From assembly GCF_963662885.1 (NCBI RefSeq), contig NZ_OY760059.1:1054001-1118000 (forward strand): a DNA stretch of 64,000 bases, in the 5' to 3' direction. Under the pieces are notes generated by a model. That model saw only the letters and a program-made list of their open reading frames with translations. It had not been told where the DNA came from and did not search any database. Shown piece by piece: positions 36,944 to 46,675 of this stretch. A program made the position numbers and the translations under genes. This DNA is from an uncultured Pseudodesulfovibrio sp. Its GTDB lineage: Bacteria > Desulfobacterota > Desulfovibrionia > Desulfovibrionales > Desulfovibrionaceae. Every line of letters starts with the position of its first letter. The first letter of the stretch is position 1.

Positions 36944-37984
36944 ATGTCGTATTTTAGACATTCGCAGCTGTTGGCCGCACCGCCCGTTAAACGCGCCGCC
37001 TACTCCGACCGCACGGCGTGGATCATGGCGGAGCTTTCTCGTTTGGTCTATGACCGGTTGCCCAACGAGAAGGAGTTACAGGATCTTTTCGACAAGATCG
37101 TGGCCGGGATCAGGGAGAAGAAAAGCGTCCCGGAACTCCTCCCCCTGGCGGCCGAGCTGGCTGCCAGCGCCAATGAGGCCCGCGACAGCATGACGGAGGA
37201 GATTCTGACACGGAGCCGGTTCGAGCTGGTCTCCTCCTATGCCTGCTCCGGCACCGAGGCCATGCTGGTGCGGGTGCCGCCCGCCGAGGACGCGGGGTTC
37301 CCGGGCATGCTGATCGTGGTTTTTCGGGGTACCGAAGTCAAGTCCACCGAGGACCTGAAGACGGATTTCAACGCCAGTCTCATCGACGCACCGAGCGGGG
37401 GGCGGGTGCACAAGGGGTTTTACGAGGCCTATCAACAGGCGGAAGAGTGGTTGTCCAAAGAGCTTGCCCAGGCTGGGGACTTGCCCGTGTATGTAACCGG
37501 GCATTCGCTAGGGGGTGCGCTGGCACTTGTGACGACGCGCTACCTCTGCTGTGACTCCATCGGCGCCACCTACACCTTCGGCGGCCCCAGGGTGGGGGAC
37601 GACGAATTTTTCAAAGGCGTCAAGACGCCGGTCTACCGGGTGGTCAACGCCGCGGACCTTGTGGCCCGGGTCCCGTTCGGAGCGGGGTTCACGTTCTTTC
37701 TGTCCATCATCCGCTACATACCCATCAACGGGACCAAACGGATATCGGAATACCTGCGCAGCCGCTTCAACGGCTACACCCACTACGGGCATCAGCTACT
37801 GCTTTCCGCCAAGAAAAACAGCGACGGGATTTTCCCGATTTACTGCAGCCCTTCCATCTTCAAGATCGCCCAGGTGTCCTTTGTCGGACTGGCCAGGAAT
37901 TGGTGGAAAAAATGTCTCGCCGACCATTCCATGATTATTTACTGCGAGAAACTCGGCGACTACGCCCTCCACAGAATAAAATAA
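36944..37984 (+). CDS. Class 3 lipase
   Basis: A 346-residue lipase (PF01764). It shows [11 protein letters not shown] (oxyanion region), the nucleophile elbow [12 protein letters not shown] with Ser188, [23 protein letters not shown] with the likely Asp, and a late GYTHYGHQL with the likely His. No signal peptide is seen. ATG 36944 has AAAGGAG nine bases upstream; an in-frame extension to 36845 overlaps the lipoprotein gene and is rejected. It is the third gene of the phospholipase-lipoprotein-lipase set. Confidence 0.9.
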   Translation: MSYFRHSQLLAAPPVKRAAYSDRTAWIMAELSRLVYDRLPNEKELQDLFDKIVAGIREKKSVPELLPLAAELAASANEARDSMTEEILTRSRFELVSSYACSGTEAMLVRVPPAEDAGFPGMLIVVFRGTEVKSTEDLKTDFNASLIDAPSGGRVHKGFYEAYQQAEEWLSKELAQAGDLPVYVTGHSLGGALALVTTRYLCCDSIGATYTFGGPRVGDDEFFKGVKTPVYRVVNAADLVARVPFGAGFTFFLSIIRYIPINGTKRISEYLRSRFNGYTHYGHQLLLSAKKNSDGIFPIYCSPSIFKIAQVSFVGLARNWWKKCLADHSMIIYCEKLGDYALHRIK

Positions 37985-37995
37985 CCACTCGGCTC

Positions 37996-38033
37996 CCGGC
38001 AGGTACGCGTCACCGTATCCGCGTGCCTGCCGG
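37996..38033. terminator. Convergent hairpin
   Basis: CCGGCAGG-T-ACGCG pairs with CGCGT-G-CCTGCCGG (one mismatch) between the convergent lipase and oxidoreductase genes. There is no T tract. Confidence 0.5.
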
Positions 38034-38043
38034 AACCATTCCT

Positions 38044-40068
38044 CTACGCCAACGGTTCGATCTCGACCCTGTTGCAGTGGAAGGCGCAGGTGTTGCCCAT
38101 GTCGGTCAGCCGCTGGCTGGTCAGCTGGTTGGAACCCTCGCCGGGTGCGCGGTTGGGCCAGTGCAGGCCTTCGGCCACGAGCAGGTCCGGGCGGGTGTCC
38201 TCGGTGACCTCGGCCCGGGCTGTGTTCTGGCCGCGCCCGTTGAACACGCGCACGGTCATGCCTTGCTCGATGCCCCGGGCGGCGGCGGTGTCGGGGTGGA
38301 TGAGCACCCTGGGGCCGCCGGTTCGCTCGCGGATGGACTCGATCTCGTTGAAGGCTGAGTTGAGCAGCAGGGGATGGGGCGGGGTGAGATACTCCAGCGG
38401 ATAGGCGTCACCGCCGTCCGGGTCGCGCACCGGCGTGCCGTTGGGCAGCGGGTCGAGACCCTGGTCGGCCATGGACTGCGAGAAGAACTCCACCTTGCCG
38501 GACGGGGTCTTGAAGCCCTCGGCAAAGGGGTTAACCGGGATGTTCAGCCGGACCGGCTCGCCCCGGCGCAAGGCGTCGAGGTCCACGCCCGCCATGTACG
38601 GGGAGTCGGCCGACTCGGCCAGGAGCCGCTCGATGCACTGGTCCTCGGTCAGGGAGAAGACCTCTTCGGTGTAGCCCAACCGTTTGGCCAGCCCCTGGAA
38701 GATGTCCAGAGTCGGACGGCTGTCGCCCACGGGCTCGATCACGGGCCGGGCGATCTGCAGGTAGTTGTGACCATAGCAGCGGTAAAGGTCGCCGACCTCA
38801 AGGAAGCTCGCGCCGGGCAGAATGATGTCCGCGAACTTGGCGGTGTCGGTCATGTACATCTCCTGAACCACGGTAAACAGGTCCTCGCGGGCCAGACCTG
38901 CCATGACCTGTGCCGACTGCGGGGCCACGGCCGCGGGGTTGGACAGGTAATTGTAGAGCAGCTTTACCGGCGGGTCGGTGAGTTCGGTCAGGGCGTGGCC
39001 GAGGTGGACCATGTTGATGATGCGCGTGTTGGCCGGGCGCAGGTCCTCGCGGATCAGGGATGGGGCCTTGCCGGGCGCGCCGCCCAGCGACCGGGTTATG
39101 CCGCCGCCGGGTTTGGCGAAGGCGTTGACCAGGGCCGGAAGTAGGGAGATGGTCCGCATGGCCATGCCTCCCGCCAGTTGCCGGGCCGGTCCCCAGCCCG
39201 TGCGGATGTATGGGGCGCGGGCCGTGCCGTAGGCGCGGGCGAAATCAACTATGACGGACTCGGAAATATCGCAGACTTCGGCGGCGCGGGCAGGCGGCCA
39301 TTCCTGAACCCGCTCCTTGAGCTGGTCGAAACCGATGGTTTGCGCCTGGATGAAGCCGTGGTCGAGCATGTCCTCATTGATGAGCACGTGCATGACAGCC
39401 AGGGCCAGGGCCGCGTCCGTGCCCGGCCGGAGCATGAGATGAAGGTCGGCCTCTCGTGCCGTGGGGTTGCGGTAGGGGTCGATGACGATGATCTTCGCGC
39501 CGTTCTTGCGGGCCTGCGTGAAGTGCGGCCAGGCGTGAACGTTGGTGACCAGGGTGTTGTTGCCCCAGATGACGATGAAATCGGACTTTGCCGCTTCCTG
39601 GATTTCGGTGCTCGGGCCGCCGCCCAGGGAGGCCTTGAATCCGGCCGTGGCCGCCGGTCCGCAGATGGTCGCGTCGAGCCGACTGGCACCGAGCTTGTTG
39701 AACAGGGCGTAGCCCGAGTTGCGGTGGGCCATGCCCATGTGCCCGGCGTAGGTGTAGGGAAGGATGGCCTCGGGACCGAACTCGTCGGCCACGCGCAGGA
39801 TGTTGGCGGCCACCTCGTCCAGGGCCTCGTCCCAGGTAATGGGCGTGAATTCACCGTCGCCCTTGGGGCCGGTGCGTTTGAGCGGCGTGGTCAGCCGCGC
39901 CGCGCCGTGCACATGCTCCGGAAACCGCGCGCCTTTCTTACAGAGGAACCCCTGTGTGTAGGGGTGTGCCGGGTCGCCCTTGACCCTGGTGATCTTCCCG
40001 TCCTCAACCTGGACCAGCAGCCCGCAGGTGTCCGGGCAGTCCTTGGTGCACACCGCACGTTTCCACAT
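38044..40068 (-). CDS. Molybdopterin-dependent oxidoreductase (DMSO reductase superfamily)
   Basis: A 674-residue catalytic subunit. An N-terminal [4Fe-4S] site uses Cys7, Cys11, Cys15 and Cys43 (CTKDCPDTC...C). It is followed by DEALDEVAANIL and the bis-MGD binding domains, and ends in a molydopterin-dinucleotide-binding domain (LLNSAFNEIESI, IHPDTAAARGI). No Tat signal is present, so it should be cytoplasmic. No electron-transfer or membrane subunit is adjacent. The substrate is unknown; relatives are often grouped with polysulfide/thiosulfate-reductase-like enzymes. ATG 40068 has GGAGAG upstream; the extension to 40221 is unlikely. Confidence 0.88.
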   Translation of the reverse strand: MWKRAVCTKDCPDTCGLLVQVEDGKITRVKGDPAHPYTQGFLCKKGARFPEHVHGAARLTTPLKRTGPKGDGEFTPITWDEALDEVAANILRVADEFGPEAILPYTYAGHMGMAHRNSGYALFNKLGASRLDATICGPAATAGFKASLGGGPSTEIQEAAKSDFIVIWGNNTLVTNVHAWPHFTQARKNGAKIIVIDPYRNPTAREADLHLMLRPGTDAALALAVMHVLINEDMLDHGFIQAQTIGFDQLKERVQEWPPARAAEVCDISESVIVDFARAYGTARAPYIRTGWGPARQLAGGMAMRTISLLPALVNAFAKPGGGITRSLGGAPGKAPSLIREDLRPANTRIINMVHLGHALTELTDPPVKLLYNYLSNPAAVAPQSAQVMAGLAREDLFTVVQEMYMTDTAKFADIILPGASFLEVGDLYRCYGHNYLQIARPVIEPVGDSRPTLDIFQGLAKRLGYTEEVFSLTEDQCIERLLAESADSPYMAGVDLDALRRGEPVRLNIPVNPFAEGFKTPSGKVEFFSQSMADQGLDPLPNGTPVRDPDGGDAYPLEYLTPPHPLLLNSAFNEIESIRERTGGPRVLIHPDTAAARGIEQGMTVRVFNGRGQNTARAEVTEDTRPDLLVAEGLHWPNRAPGEGSNQLTSQRLTDMGNTCAFHCNRVEIEPLA

Positions 40069-40303
40069 GATGCTCTCCGCCTTGGTCTTGAAATGTCGTG
40101 GTACGCGCTCCGCCGGAAAATGGCGGCGAAACGCTCGAGCAAGGTCGCATAAAGCCTTGGTGATTGCCAATCGGAATATGGGATGGGGGGCTGCAATGAG
40201 GACAATCGACACCCTTTGCAAGTGGACACCCGCCCGCTTTGCGCGTATTCAAATGAAAAGTCTCGAAATTTTCTACAGTTGACGCGCAGACGACGGAATC
40301 TTC

Positions 40304-42979
40304 ATGGATAAACAAAATCTTTTCGCGGGGATACCTGAGGTTTTGGACGAGCGGAAGTTCGCCCACGGGGGGAACCGCAGGCGCATGGCCGAGATGGCCG
40401 GATGCGCGGTGGAGGACATCCTCGACTTTTCGGCCAACGTGAACCCGTTGGGGCCGCCGCCGTGGCTCGGCCAGGTGGTCGGACAGGCGTTGCAGGAAGT
40501 GGACGCCTACCCGGACCCGGAGTGCTCCAGGCTGATCATGGCCGCGTCCGAGCGGTACAAGGTCTGGCCCACCCAGGTGACGGCGGGCAACGGCGCGTCA
40601 GAACTGCTCTTTGCCATAGCCGGGCTCAAAGGCTATCGCCAGGCGGTCATTCCTTCTCCTACCTATGTGGATTACGCGCGGTCCTGCCGCGTCCACCGGC
40701 TGCCGGTGGTCGAGCCGCCTCTGGCCGACGACTTCTCGGTTAACTTCCCCTCCATGGGGCCGCTGCTGACCACGCCTTCCCTGGTCTTTCTGTGTTCGCC
40801 CAACAACCCCACCGGCACGGTCGTGTCCGCCAACGACCTGCGCGAGGTGGCGACCATGTTTCCCCAGTCCACCTTCGTGGTGGACGAGTCCTTTGCGGAA
40901 TTCCTGCCCGAGGACGCGGACCGGCTGATCCGCGACCGGCCGTCCAACGTGATCACGGTCCTGTCCCTGACCAAGTCCTATGCCATTCCGGGCCTGAGAC
41001 TGGGGCTGGCCTTTGCCGATCCGGACGTGATCCTGCGCATCCGCCACAACATGCCGGCCTGGTCCGTGAACACCCTGGCCCAGAAAGTGGGCGAGCGCTG
41101 CCTCAGGGACGACGCCTACCTGGCCGAGACCCGCGAGCAGACCCGGCTCCTGCGCGAATCCCTGGCCTCGGGGCTGCGGCATGTGCCGGGCATCAAGGTC
41201 ATGCCGGGCGCGGCAAACTATCTGCTCTGCCGCATGGACCGCGTGGGCCGGGACGCGACATTTCTGCAGGAACGGCTGCTCATGGACCATCGCATCGGCA
41301 TTCGCCTGTGCGGCAACTACACCGGCCTGGACGACAAATGGTTCCGGGTGGCGGTGCGCGGTCGGCGGGACAACGAGCGGCTTATCCGGGCCATGGAGGC
41401 GGTGGCGGGCACGGCCCGCGGCCCGGTGGTCCGGCGGGCGCGCAAGACCCCGGCCCTGATGATCCAGGGGACCAGCTCCAATGCCGGCAAATCCGTGCTG
41501 GCTGCGGCGTTCTGCCGGATCATGCTTCAGGACGGATTCGACGTGGCCCCGTTCAAGGCCCAGAACATGTCCCTCAATTCCTACGTCACGGACCAGGGCG
41601 GAGAGATGGGCCGGGCTCAGGTGACCCAGGCCATGGCCTGCCGCCTGAACCCGGACGTGCGCATGAACCCGGTGCTGCTCAAACCCGGCTCGGATACCGG
41701 CTCACAAATCATCGTCATGGGGCGTCCGGTGGGCAACATGAACGTGCGCGAGTACGTGGAATACAAGCCGCGCGCCTTCGACGCGGTCAAGGCGGCCTAC
41801 GACTCCCTGGCCAACGAGCACGACGTCATGGTCCTGGAGGGGGCGGGCAGTCCGGCCGAGGTCAACCTCAAGCACCACGACATAGTCAACATGGCCATGG
41901 CCCGGTATGCCAAGGCCCGGGTGCTGCTCACCGGCGACATCGACCGGGGCGGGGTTTTCGCCTCCATCGTCGGGACCATGAGCCTGCTTACGGCCAAGGA
42001 ACGCAATCTGGTTGAGGGCTATGTCATCAACCGCTTCCGTGGCGATGCCTCGCTGCTCACTCCGGCCTTCGGACAGATGTTCGAGCGCACGGGCAAGCCG
42101 GTGCTCGGCACCGTGCCGTACATCCACGGCCTGGGCCTGCCCGAGGAGGATTCGGTCTCGTTCAAGGAGGGCTTCCGGCCCGAGGCGGACAAGTTGCCCG
42201 CAGACCAGTGCGTGGACATTGTGGTCCTGGATCTGCCGCGCATCTCGAATTTCAACGACATCGACCCGCTGCACCAGGAACCCGACGTGCGCGTGCGCAT
42301 TGCGTCCGACGCCCGCGACGTGGGCACGCCGGATGCGGTGATCATCCCCGGCTCCAAGTCCACGGTGCCGGACATGCGTGCGCTCAAGGGCACCGGCATG
42401 GCTGCGGTCCTGCGTGAACTGGCCGAGGGCCGCACCCGCATTGTCGGCATCTGCGGCGGCTTCCAGATGCTCGGCCGTATCGTGGACGACCCCTACGGAC
42501 TGGAGTCCGAGACCACCCGCGTGGAGGGCTTCGACCTGCTCCCGGTCCAGACCACCCTGGCTCCGGAAAAGACCCTGACCCGTACTTTCGGCACACATTC
42601 CGCCTCTGGGCACGGGGTGCACGGCTACGAGATTCACCACGGCCACACCGAACCGCTGTCCGACGAGCTGCGGGTGGCCCTGCGCGACAACGCGGGCGAT
42701 CCCCTCGGCTACATGCGGCCTGACGGACGGGTCTTCGGCACTTACCTGCACGGGCTGTTCGACGCGGACGCCTTCCGCCGCTGGTTCATCGACCAGTTGC
42801 GCATGGACAAGGGATTGTCGCCGCTGGAGACCGTCCAGTCCGCCTTCGGCCTGGAAGACGCCCTGGACAACCTGGCCTCGGTCGTGCGCGAGGCCGTGGA
42901 TATGGACGCGGTCTATCGTTCGCTGGGGTTGTCGGGCTGCTGCGCACAGGTCCCGCTGTTCAGGCGCACGGGCGGCTGA
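40304..42979 (+). CDS. Fusion: threonine-phosphate decarboxylase (CobD) and cobyric acid synthase (CbiP/CobQ)
   Basis: An 891-residue two-enzyme fusion. Residues 1 to about 375 are a HisC-like PLP enzyme ([30 protein letters not shown] with Lys224) matching CobD, which makes aminopropanol phosphate. Residues about 385-891 are CbiP: an ATP-binding dethiobiotin-synthetase-like domain ([11 protein letters not shown]), then a glutamine amidotransferase domain with nucleophile Cys717 (GICGGFQML) and [10 protein letters not shown]. CbiP amidates adenosylcobyrinic diamide to cobyric acid. Coupling it to the maker of the next side chain is functionally sensible. No riboswitch fits the 235-base upstream gap. 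Confidence 0.94.
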   Translation: MDKQNLFAGIPEVLDERKFAHGGNRRRMAEMAGCAVEDILDFSANVNPLGPPPWLGQVVGQALQEVDAYPDPECSRLIMAASERYKVWPTQVTAGNGASELLFAIAGLKGYRQAVIPSPTYVDYARSCRVHRLPVVEPPLADDFSVNFPSMGPLLTTPSLVFLCSPNNPTGTVVSANDLREVATMFPQSTFVVDESFAEFLPEDADRLIRDRPSNVITVLSLTKSYAIPGLRLGLAFADPDVILRIRHNMPAWSVNTLAQKVGERCLRDDAYLAETREQTRLLRESLASGLRHVPGIKVMPGAANYLLCRMDRVGRDATFLQERLLMDHRIGIRLCGNYTGLDDKWFRVAVRGRRDNERLIRAMEAVAGTARGPVVRRARKTPALMIQGTSSNAGKSVLAAAFCRIMLQDGFDVAPFKAQNMSLNSYVTDQGGEMGRAQVTQAMACRLNPDVRMNPVLLKPGSDTGSQIIVMGRPVGNMNVREYVEYKPRAFDAVKAAYDSLANEHDVMVLEGAGSPAEVNLKHHDIVNMAMARYAKARVLLTGDIDRGGVFASIVGTMSLLTAKERNLVEGYVINRFRGDASLLTPAFGQMFERTGKPVLGTVPYIHGLGLPEEDSVSFKEGFRPEADKLPADQCVDIVVLDLPRISNFNDIDPLHQEPDVRVRIASDARDVGTPDAVIIPGSKSTVPDMRALKGTGMAAVLRELAEGRTRIVGICGGFQMLGRIVDDPYGLESETTRVEGFDLLPVQTTLAPEKTLTRTFGTHSASGHGVHGYEIHHGHTEPLSDELRVALRDNAGDPLGYMRPDGRVFGTYLHGLFDADAFRRWFIDQLRMDKGLSPLETVQSAFGLEDALDNLASVVREAVDMDAVYRSLGLSGCCAQVPLFRRTGG

Positions 42980-42995
42980 TAGGCGCGGCGGACGA

Positions 42996-44669
42996 TCAGA
43001 CGTCCGCGCAGCGGGACGAGTCGGCTATGGTGCAGGTGTTCTTGCCCTTGCGCTTGGATACGTACATGGCCTGATCCGCCTTCTGGACCAGTATCTCGGC
43101 GGTGTCGCCGTGTTCCGGGAATACGGACACGCCGATGCTGGCGCCGATGACAGCACGGCCCGCCTTGAGGGTAATGGGCGCGCGCAGGGCGGACACGAGC
43201 TTTTCGCCTACTAGGACCGCGTCGCCCACATTGGACACCTTGTTCAGCATGACCACGAATTCGTCGCCGCCAAGGCGGGCCACGGTGTCCGACCGTCGGA
43301 CGGAATTCTTCAGAATGGTTCCCACCCGCTTGAGCAGTTCGTCGCCGGCCTCATGGCCGAAGGTGTCGTTGACCTCCTTGAACCCGTCCAGGTCTATGAA
43401 GAGCAGGACCAGCCGGTACTCGTACCGCTGGGACAGGGACAGGGCCGCGTCCAGGCGATCGAAAAAGAGTTTGCGGTTGGGCAGTTCGGTCAGGGTGTCG
43501 TACATGGCGGCGGACACGAGCTGCTTTTCGTACTCCTGGCGTCTGGACACGGCCATGGCCAGATACCACGCGCCGATGGAGATCAGGACGAAGAGTATGC
43601 CGCCACCCACGAACAGGCGGGTCAGCGTGGCGCCCGCATGGCTCTCCAGATTGTCGGACGAGACCCGGGAAACCAGGACCCAGAAATAGGGGGACGGACG
43701 GTCGTTGTCCGGAGCCGGGACCGTGGAAGCCCGGATCATGTTCAGGAACTGCTTCAGAATGGCCGCGGGTTCCTCGATGGCGAAAGTGAACAGGCCGTTG
43801 TCGGAGCAGAACTGCCCTTTGCCGTCGGCCAGCATTTGCTTCCATTCGTCGGGGAAGGCCCGGGCAAAGGTCTCGTCGGCCTTGTTCGGGAACATGAAGC
43901 CCCACTCCTTGCTCTTGTCCGGGCCGATGAGCCAGTAGCCCTCGCTGTCGAGGAGCAGGATGGTTCCCTTGGTGGCCGCGGTCTGCTCCCGAATGCGGTC
44001 CAGCAGATCCTGGGCCTTGTAGTTGACGAGGACGATGCCTCGTTTGCGCCCTACGGAATCAAATACCGGGGTGCCGAAGCGCAGCATGGGCTTGACCGGT
44101 TCCTCGATCTTGCCGTTCTCGGCTTTGAGGTCCAGAGGAGAGAGAAACAATTCGCCCTTGTTCAGGCGGATGCAGTCCTGGAAATAATACCGTTGGCCCT
44201 CGTTCCGGAGCCGGTTTTGAGGGGCTACCTCGAACCGCCCGTCCCGGTTTTCGATTCGGACAAGCTCCCGGCCGCTGGCGTCCAGGTAGCGGATCTGATC
44301 GTACACCTGACGGCTGTTGGCCAGGTGCAGATACTCCCGCTCCATGTCCCGGGCGGCATTCAGGTCGCCGGTATCCAGATGCAGGATGAGTTCGTTCTGG
44401 CTGGCCAGGAACAGGACGTCCGCCGCGGCGCGGTCCAGCGCGCGGTTGATGGCGGCCTTCTTTAGGGCCAGCGAATTGTCTTCCACGGCCTTGAGTTCCG
44501 AAATGTACTCACTCTCTTCGGAGCTGTAGAAGAGGTATCCCCCGGCGAGGAGCAGAAGGGCGATGCCCACGAACAGAATGGAGAATATGCGCAGCGCGCC
44601 GGGGATGAGCTTGTGCTCCTCCTCGGGCGTCCTGATGAGGCCTGTGTGATTTTCCCGCTTGAAAAACAT
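42996..44669 (-). CDS. Membrane diguanylate cyclase with periplasmic Cache-type sensor
   Basis: A 557-residue protein. TM1 is at about 28-48, followed by a large periplasmic sensor (about 50-330, dCache-like; GTILLLDSEGYWLIGPDK). TM2 (about 350-370) leads into a GGDEF domain with intact active site RLGGDEFVV, TLTELPNRKLF and the late HGDTAEILVQKADQAMY. No EAL domain is attached, so c-di-GMP synthesis is expected. ATG 44669 is preceded by AGGGGGAA; the extension to 44792 is excluded. A promoter-like element lies at 44734-44763. Confidence 0.92.
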   Translation of the reverse strand: MFFKRENHTGLIRTPEEEHKLIPGALRIFSILFVGIALLLLAGGYLFYSSEESEYISELKAVEDNSLALKKAAINRALDRAAADVLFLASQNELILHLDTGDLNAARDMEREYLHLANSRQVYDQIRYLDASGRELVRIENRDGRFEVAPQNRLRNEGQRYYFQDCIRLNKGELFLSPLDLKAENGKIEEPVKPMLRFGTPVFDSVGRKRGIVLVNYKAQDLLDRIREQTAATKGTILLLDSEGYWLIGPDKSKEWGFMFPNKADETFARAFPDEWKQMLADGKGQFCSDNGLFTFAIEEPAAILKQFLNMIRASTVPAPDNDRPSPYFWVLVSRVSSDNLESHAGATLTRLFVGGGILFVLISIGAWYLAMAVSRRQEYEKQLVSAAMYDTLTELPNRKLFFDRLDAALSLSQRYEYRLVLLFIDLDGFKEVNDTFGHEAGDELLKRVGTILKNSVRRSDTVARLGGDEFVVMLNKVSNVGDAVLVGEKLVSALRAPITLKAGRAVIGASIGVSVFPEHGDTAEILVQKADQAMYVSKRKGKNTCTIADSSRCADV

Positions 44670-45016
44670 GTGTCGGTTCCCCCTGGCGCGAATTTCATCT
44701 CCCCTTCGCGCGGTGGCCGCTTTCCCCCATAAAATTGTGCCTTGATATTCAGAAAAGTCAAGGGTCGAGGCGGGTTTGTCCGACCACGACAATTCGAGTG
44801 GGGCTGGCCGGAGCCTTGCTCAATTCTGGAAAATCATTGCTCGAACAAATGGTTGAGTATCGACTTGCCGGTGAATGGCTGATTTTCGGGGGGGTCCCGG
44901 GGCCGTGCCGCTCACGGTTGGAATTGCGCCGTTCAATGAAAACGTGTATCCAACCGGGACGAATCCATGCCATTTACAGAACACAGAGCACGAGCTGCCC
45001 TGCCAAGGAGGAATAC
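44670..45016. other. Divergent intergenic region
   Basis: A 347-base gap between the diguanylate cyclase (left, minus) and the CBS-ACT gene (right, plus). Apart from the promoter/operator candidate at 44734-44763, no gene, RNA or repeat was recognised. Confidence 0.5.
44734..44763 (-). promoter_or_regulatory. Candidate promoter/operator of the diguanylate cyclase gene
   Basis: On the minus strand TTGACT (44761-44756) and CACAAT (44739-44734) are 16 bases apart. The inverted repeat CCTTGA-N12-TCAAGG (44740-44763) overlaps the -35 box. Confidence 0.4.
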
Positions 45017-45673
45017 ATGTACGTCGGACTGAAAATGCTTCGCGACTTCGTCAAGGTCACCCCCCAGACCCTGGTCAAGGACGCCCAGAAACAGCTTGAG
45101 GACAACAAGCTCTGGATGCTCCTGGTGGTGGACGACGATGGCAAGCTGGTCGGCTACGTGCGAAAGGAAGATATTTCGGCAGCCTTGCCCAGCATCATGA
45201 CTTCCTTGGAGAAACACGAGATCAACTATCTCATGAGCAAGCTCACGGTGGAGAAGATCTACCGCACGGACATCAAGACCGTGGCCCCTGAGACCGAGAT
45301 CGAGGGCGCGGCCGACATGATGTACGAGATGAACCTGGCCGGACTGGCCGTGATAGGGGAGACCGGTGAACTCATCGGCTACATCAACCGAAACGTTCTG
45401 CTCGACGTTCTGGCCGAGGAGATGGGCTACCGCGAGGGCGGCAGCCGTCTGACGCTGGAGGTGGAGGACCGTTCCGGCGTGCTCTACGAGGTTGCCGGGG
45501 TCATCGCCAACATGAAGATCTCGATCATTTCTACCGGTACCTTCTTTTATAGCGGACGCCGCATCGTGGTCGTCCGAATAGATACCGAAGACCCGTCCAC
45601 GGTCGCCGCCGCGCTCGAGGACAGGGGCTACAAACTGGTCACTCCTGTGGATTTCGAGGAGGAGTGGACCTAG
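45017..45673 (+). CDS. CBS-pair and ACT-domain protein
   Basis: A 218-residue cytoplasmic protein. Two CBS motifs (about 1-60, with LVVDDDGKLVGYVRKEDI, and about 75-135, with LAVIGETGELIGYINRNVLL) are followed by an ACT domain (about 143-218; EVEDRSGVLYEVAGVIANM). CBS pairs bind adenosyl ligands and ACT domains bind amino acids, so this looks like a small regulatory protein. It lies about 110 bases before livG of a LIV-type uptake cluster, which fits an amino-acid or CoA-related signal. AAGGAGGA precedes the ATG at 45017. Confidence 0.87.
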   Translation: MYVGLKMLRDFVKVTPQTLVKDAQKQLEDNKLWMLLVVDDDGKLVGYVRKEDISAALPSIMTSLEKHEINYLMSKLTVEKIYRTDIKTVAPETEIEGAADMMYEMNLAGLAVIGETGELIGYINRNVLLDVLAEEMGYREGGSRLTLEVEDRSGVLYEVAGVIANMKISIISTGTFFYSGRRIVVVRIDTEDPSTVAAALEDRGYKLVTPVDFEEEWT

Positions 45674-45786
45674 GGCCCGATCGGCCACCCGGCAGCATAT
45701 GGACCCGGACGGTGTTTTGGAATTCACCGCCGGGCCGTGCGGACGTCGCGTGAACCGGAGGGTTCCGAGACCATAATGGAACGATT

Positions 45787-46584
45787 ATGGCCTATCTCGA
45801 CGTCCGCGACGTTACGCTCACCTTCAAGGGCATCGCCGCGCTCATGTGCGTGTCCTTCTCCGTGGAAAAGGGAACCATCGCGTCCCTGATCGGTCCCAAC
45901 GGGGCCGGAAAAACCTCCCTGCTCAACTGCATCAGCGGCCGCTACACGCCGGACGGCGCCTCGCGCGGCGAATGCACCATCAAACTGGACGGCGAATGTC
46001 TGCTCTCCCTGCCCGCGCACAAGCGCACGGAGCTGGGACTGTCCCGGACATTCCAGAACATCGCCCTGTTCAAGGGGCTATCCGTCCTCGACAACCTCAT
46101 GGTCGGGCGGCACAGCCGCATCAACTACGGGTTGCTCTCGTCCATCCTTCACTTCGGCCGGACCGTGCGCCTGGAGCGCCGCCATCGTCGCCGGGTGGAG
46201 GACGTCATCGACTTCCTGAACCTATCCCCATATCGCCACCAGCATGCCGGGCGACTGCCCTACGGCGTGCGCAAGCGCGTGGAGCTTGGCCGGGCCCTGG
46301 CCGCCGAGCCCAAACTCATCCTCCTGGACGAGCCCATGGCGGGCATGAACCTCGAAGAGACCGAGGACATGGCCCGATATATCCTGGACATAGCCGAAGA
46401 GTGGGGCGTCACCGTCCTGCTGGTCGAGCACGACATGGGAGTTGTCATGGACATCTCCGACAAGGTCGTGGTCATCGACTTCGGTTCCAAGATCGCCGAG
46501 GGCTCGCCGGAAGAAGTGCAGTCGAATACGGACGTCATCAAGGCCTACCTGGGCACTGAAGACGCCGCGTTCATGGGCCGATAG
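45787..46584 (+). CDS. livG: LIV-type ABC transporter ATPase (LivG)
   Basis: A 265-residue ATPase with Walker A IGPNGAGKTS, Q-loop in SRTFQNIALF, signature region LPYGVRKRVELGRAL (slightly unusual, lacking SGGQ), Walker B LILLDEPMAGMN and H-loop VEHDMGVVM. The long insert and the absence of a regulatory domain are typical of LivG. It is the first gene of the cluster livG - acyl-CoA ligase - livH - livM - livK - livF - PaaK-like ligase. Confidence 0.92.
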   Translation: MAYLDVRDVTLTFKGIAALMCVSFSVEKGTIASLIGPNGAGKTSLLNCISGRYTPDGASRGECTIKLDGECLLSLPAHKRTELGLSRTFQNIALFKGLSVLDNLMVGRHSRINYGLLSSILHFGRTVRLERRHRRRVEDVIDFLNLSPYRHQHAGRLPYGVRKRVELGRALAAEPKLILLDEPMAGMNLEETEDMARYILDIAEEWGVTVLLVEHDMGVVMDISDKVVVIDFGSKIAEGSPEEVQSNTDVIKAYLGTEDAAFMGR

Positions 46585-46675
46585 CAGACGGCTACCGGCA
46601 GGGCGCGCCGCCCCGCCGCCCCGTCGCCAACCAGACAAGGAAGCCCCGGCCCCAAGCCGGATATGAGGACGCCTC

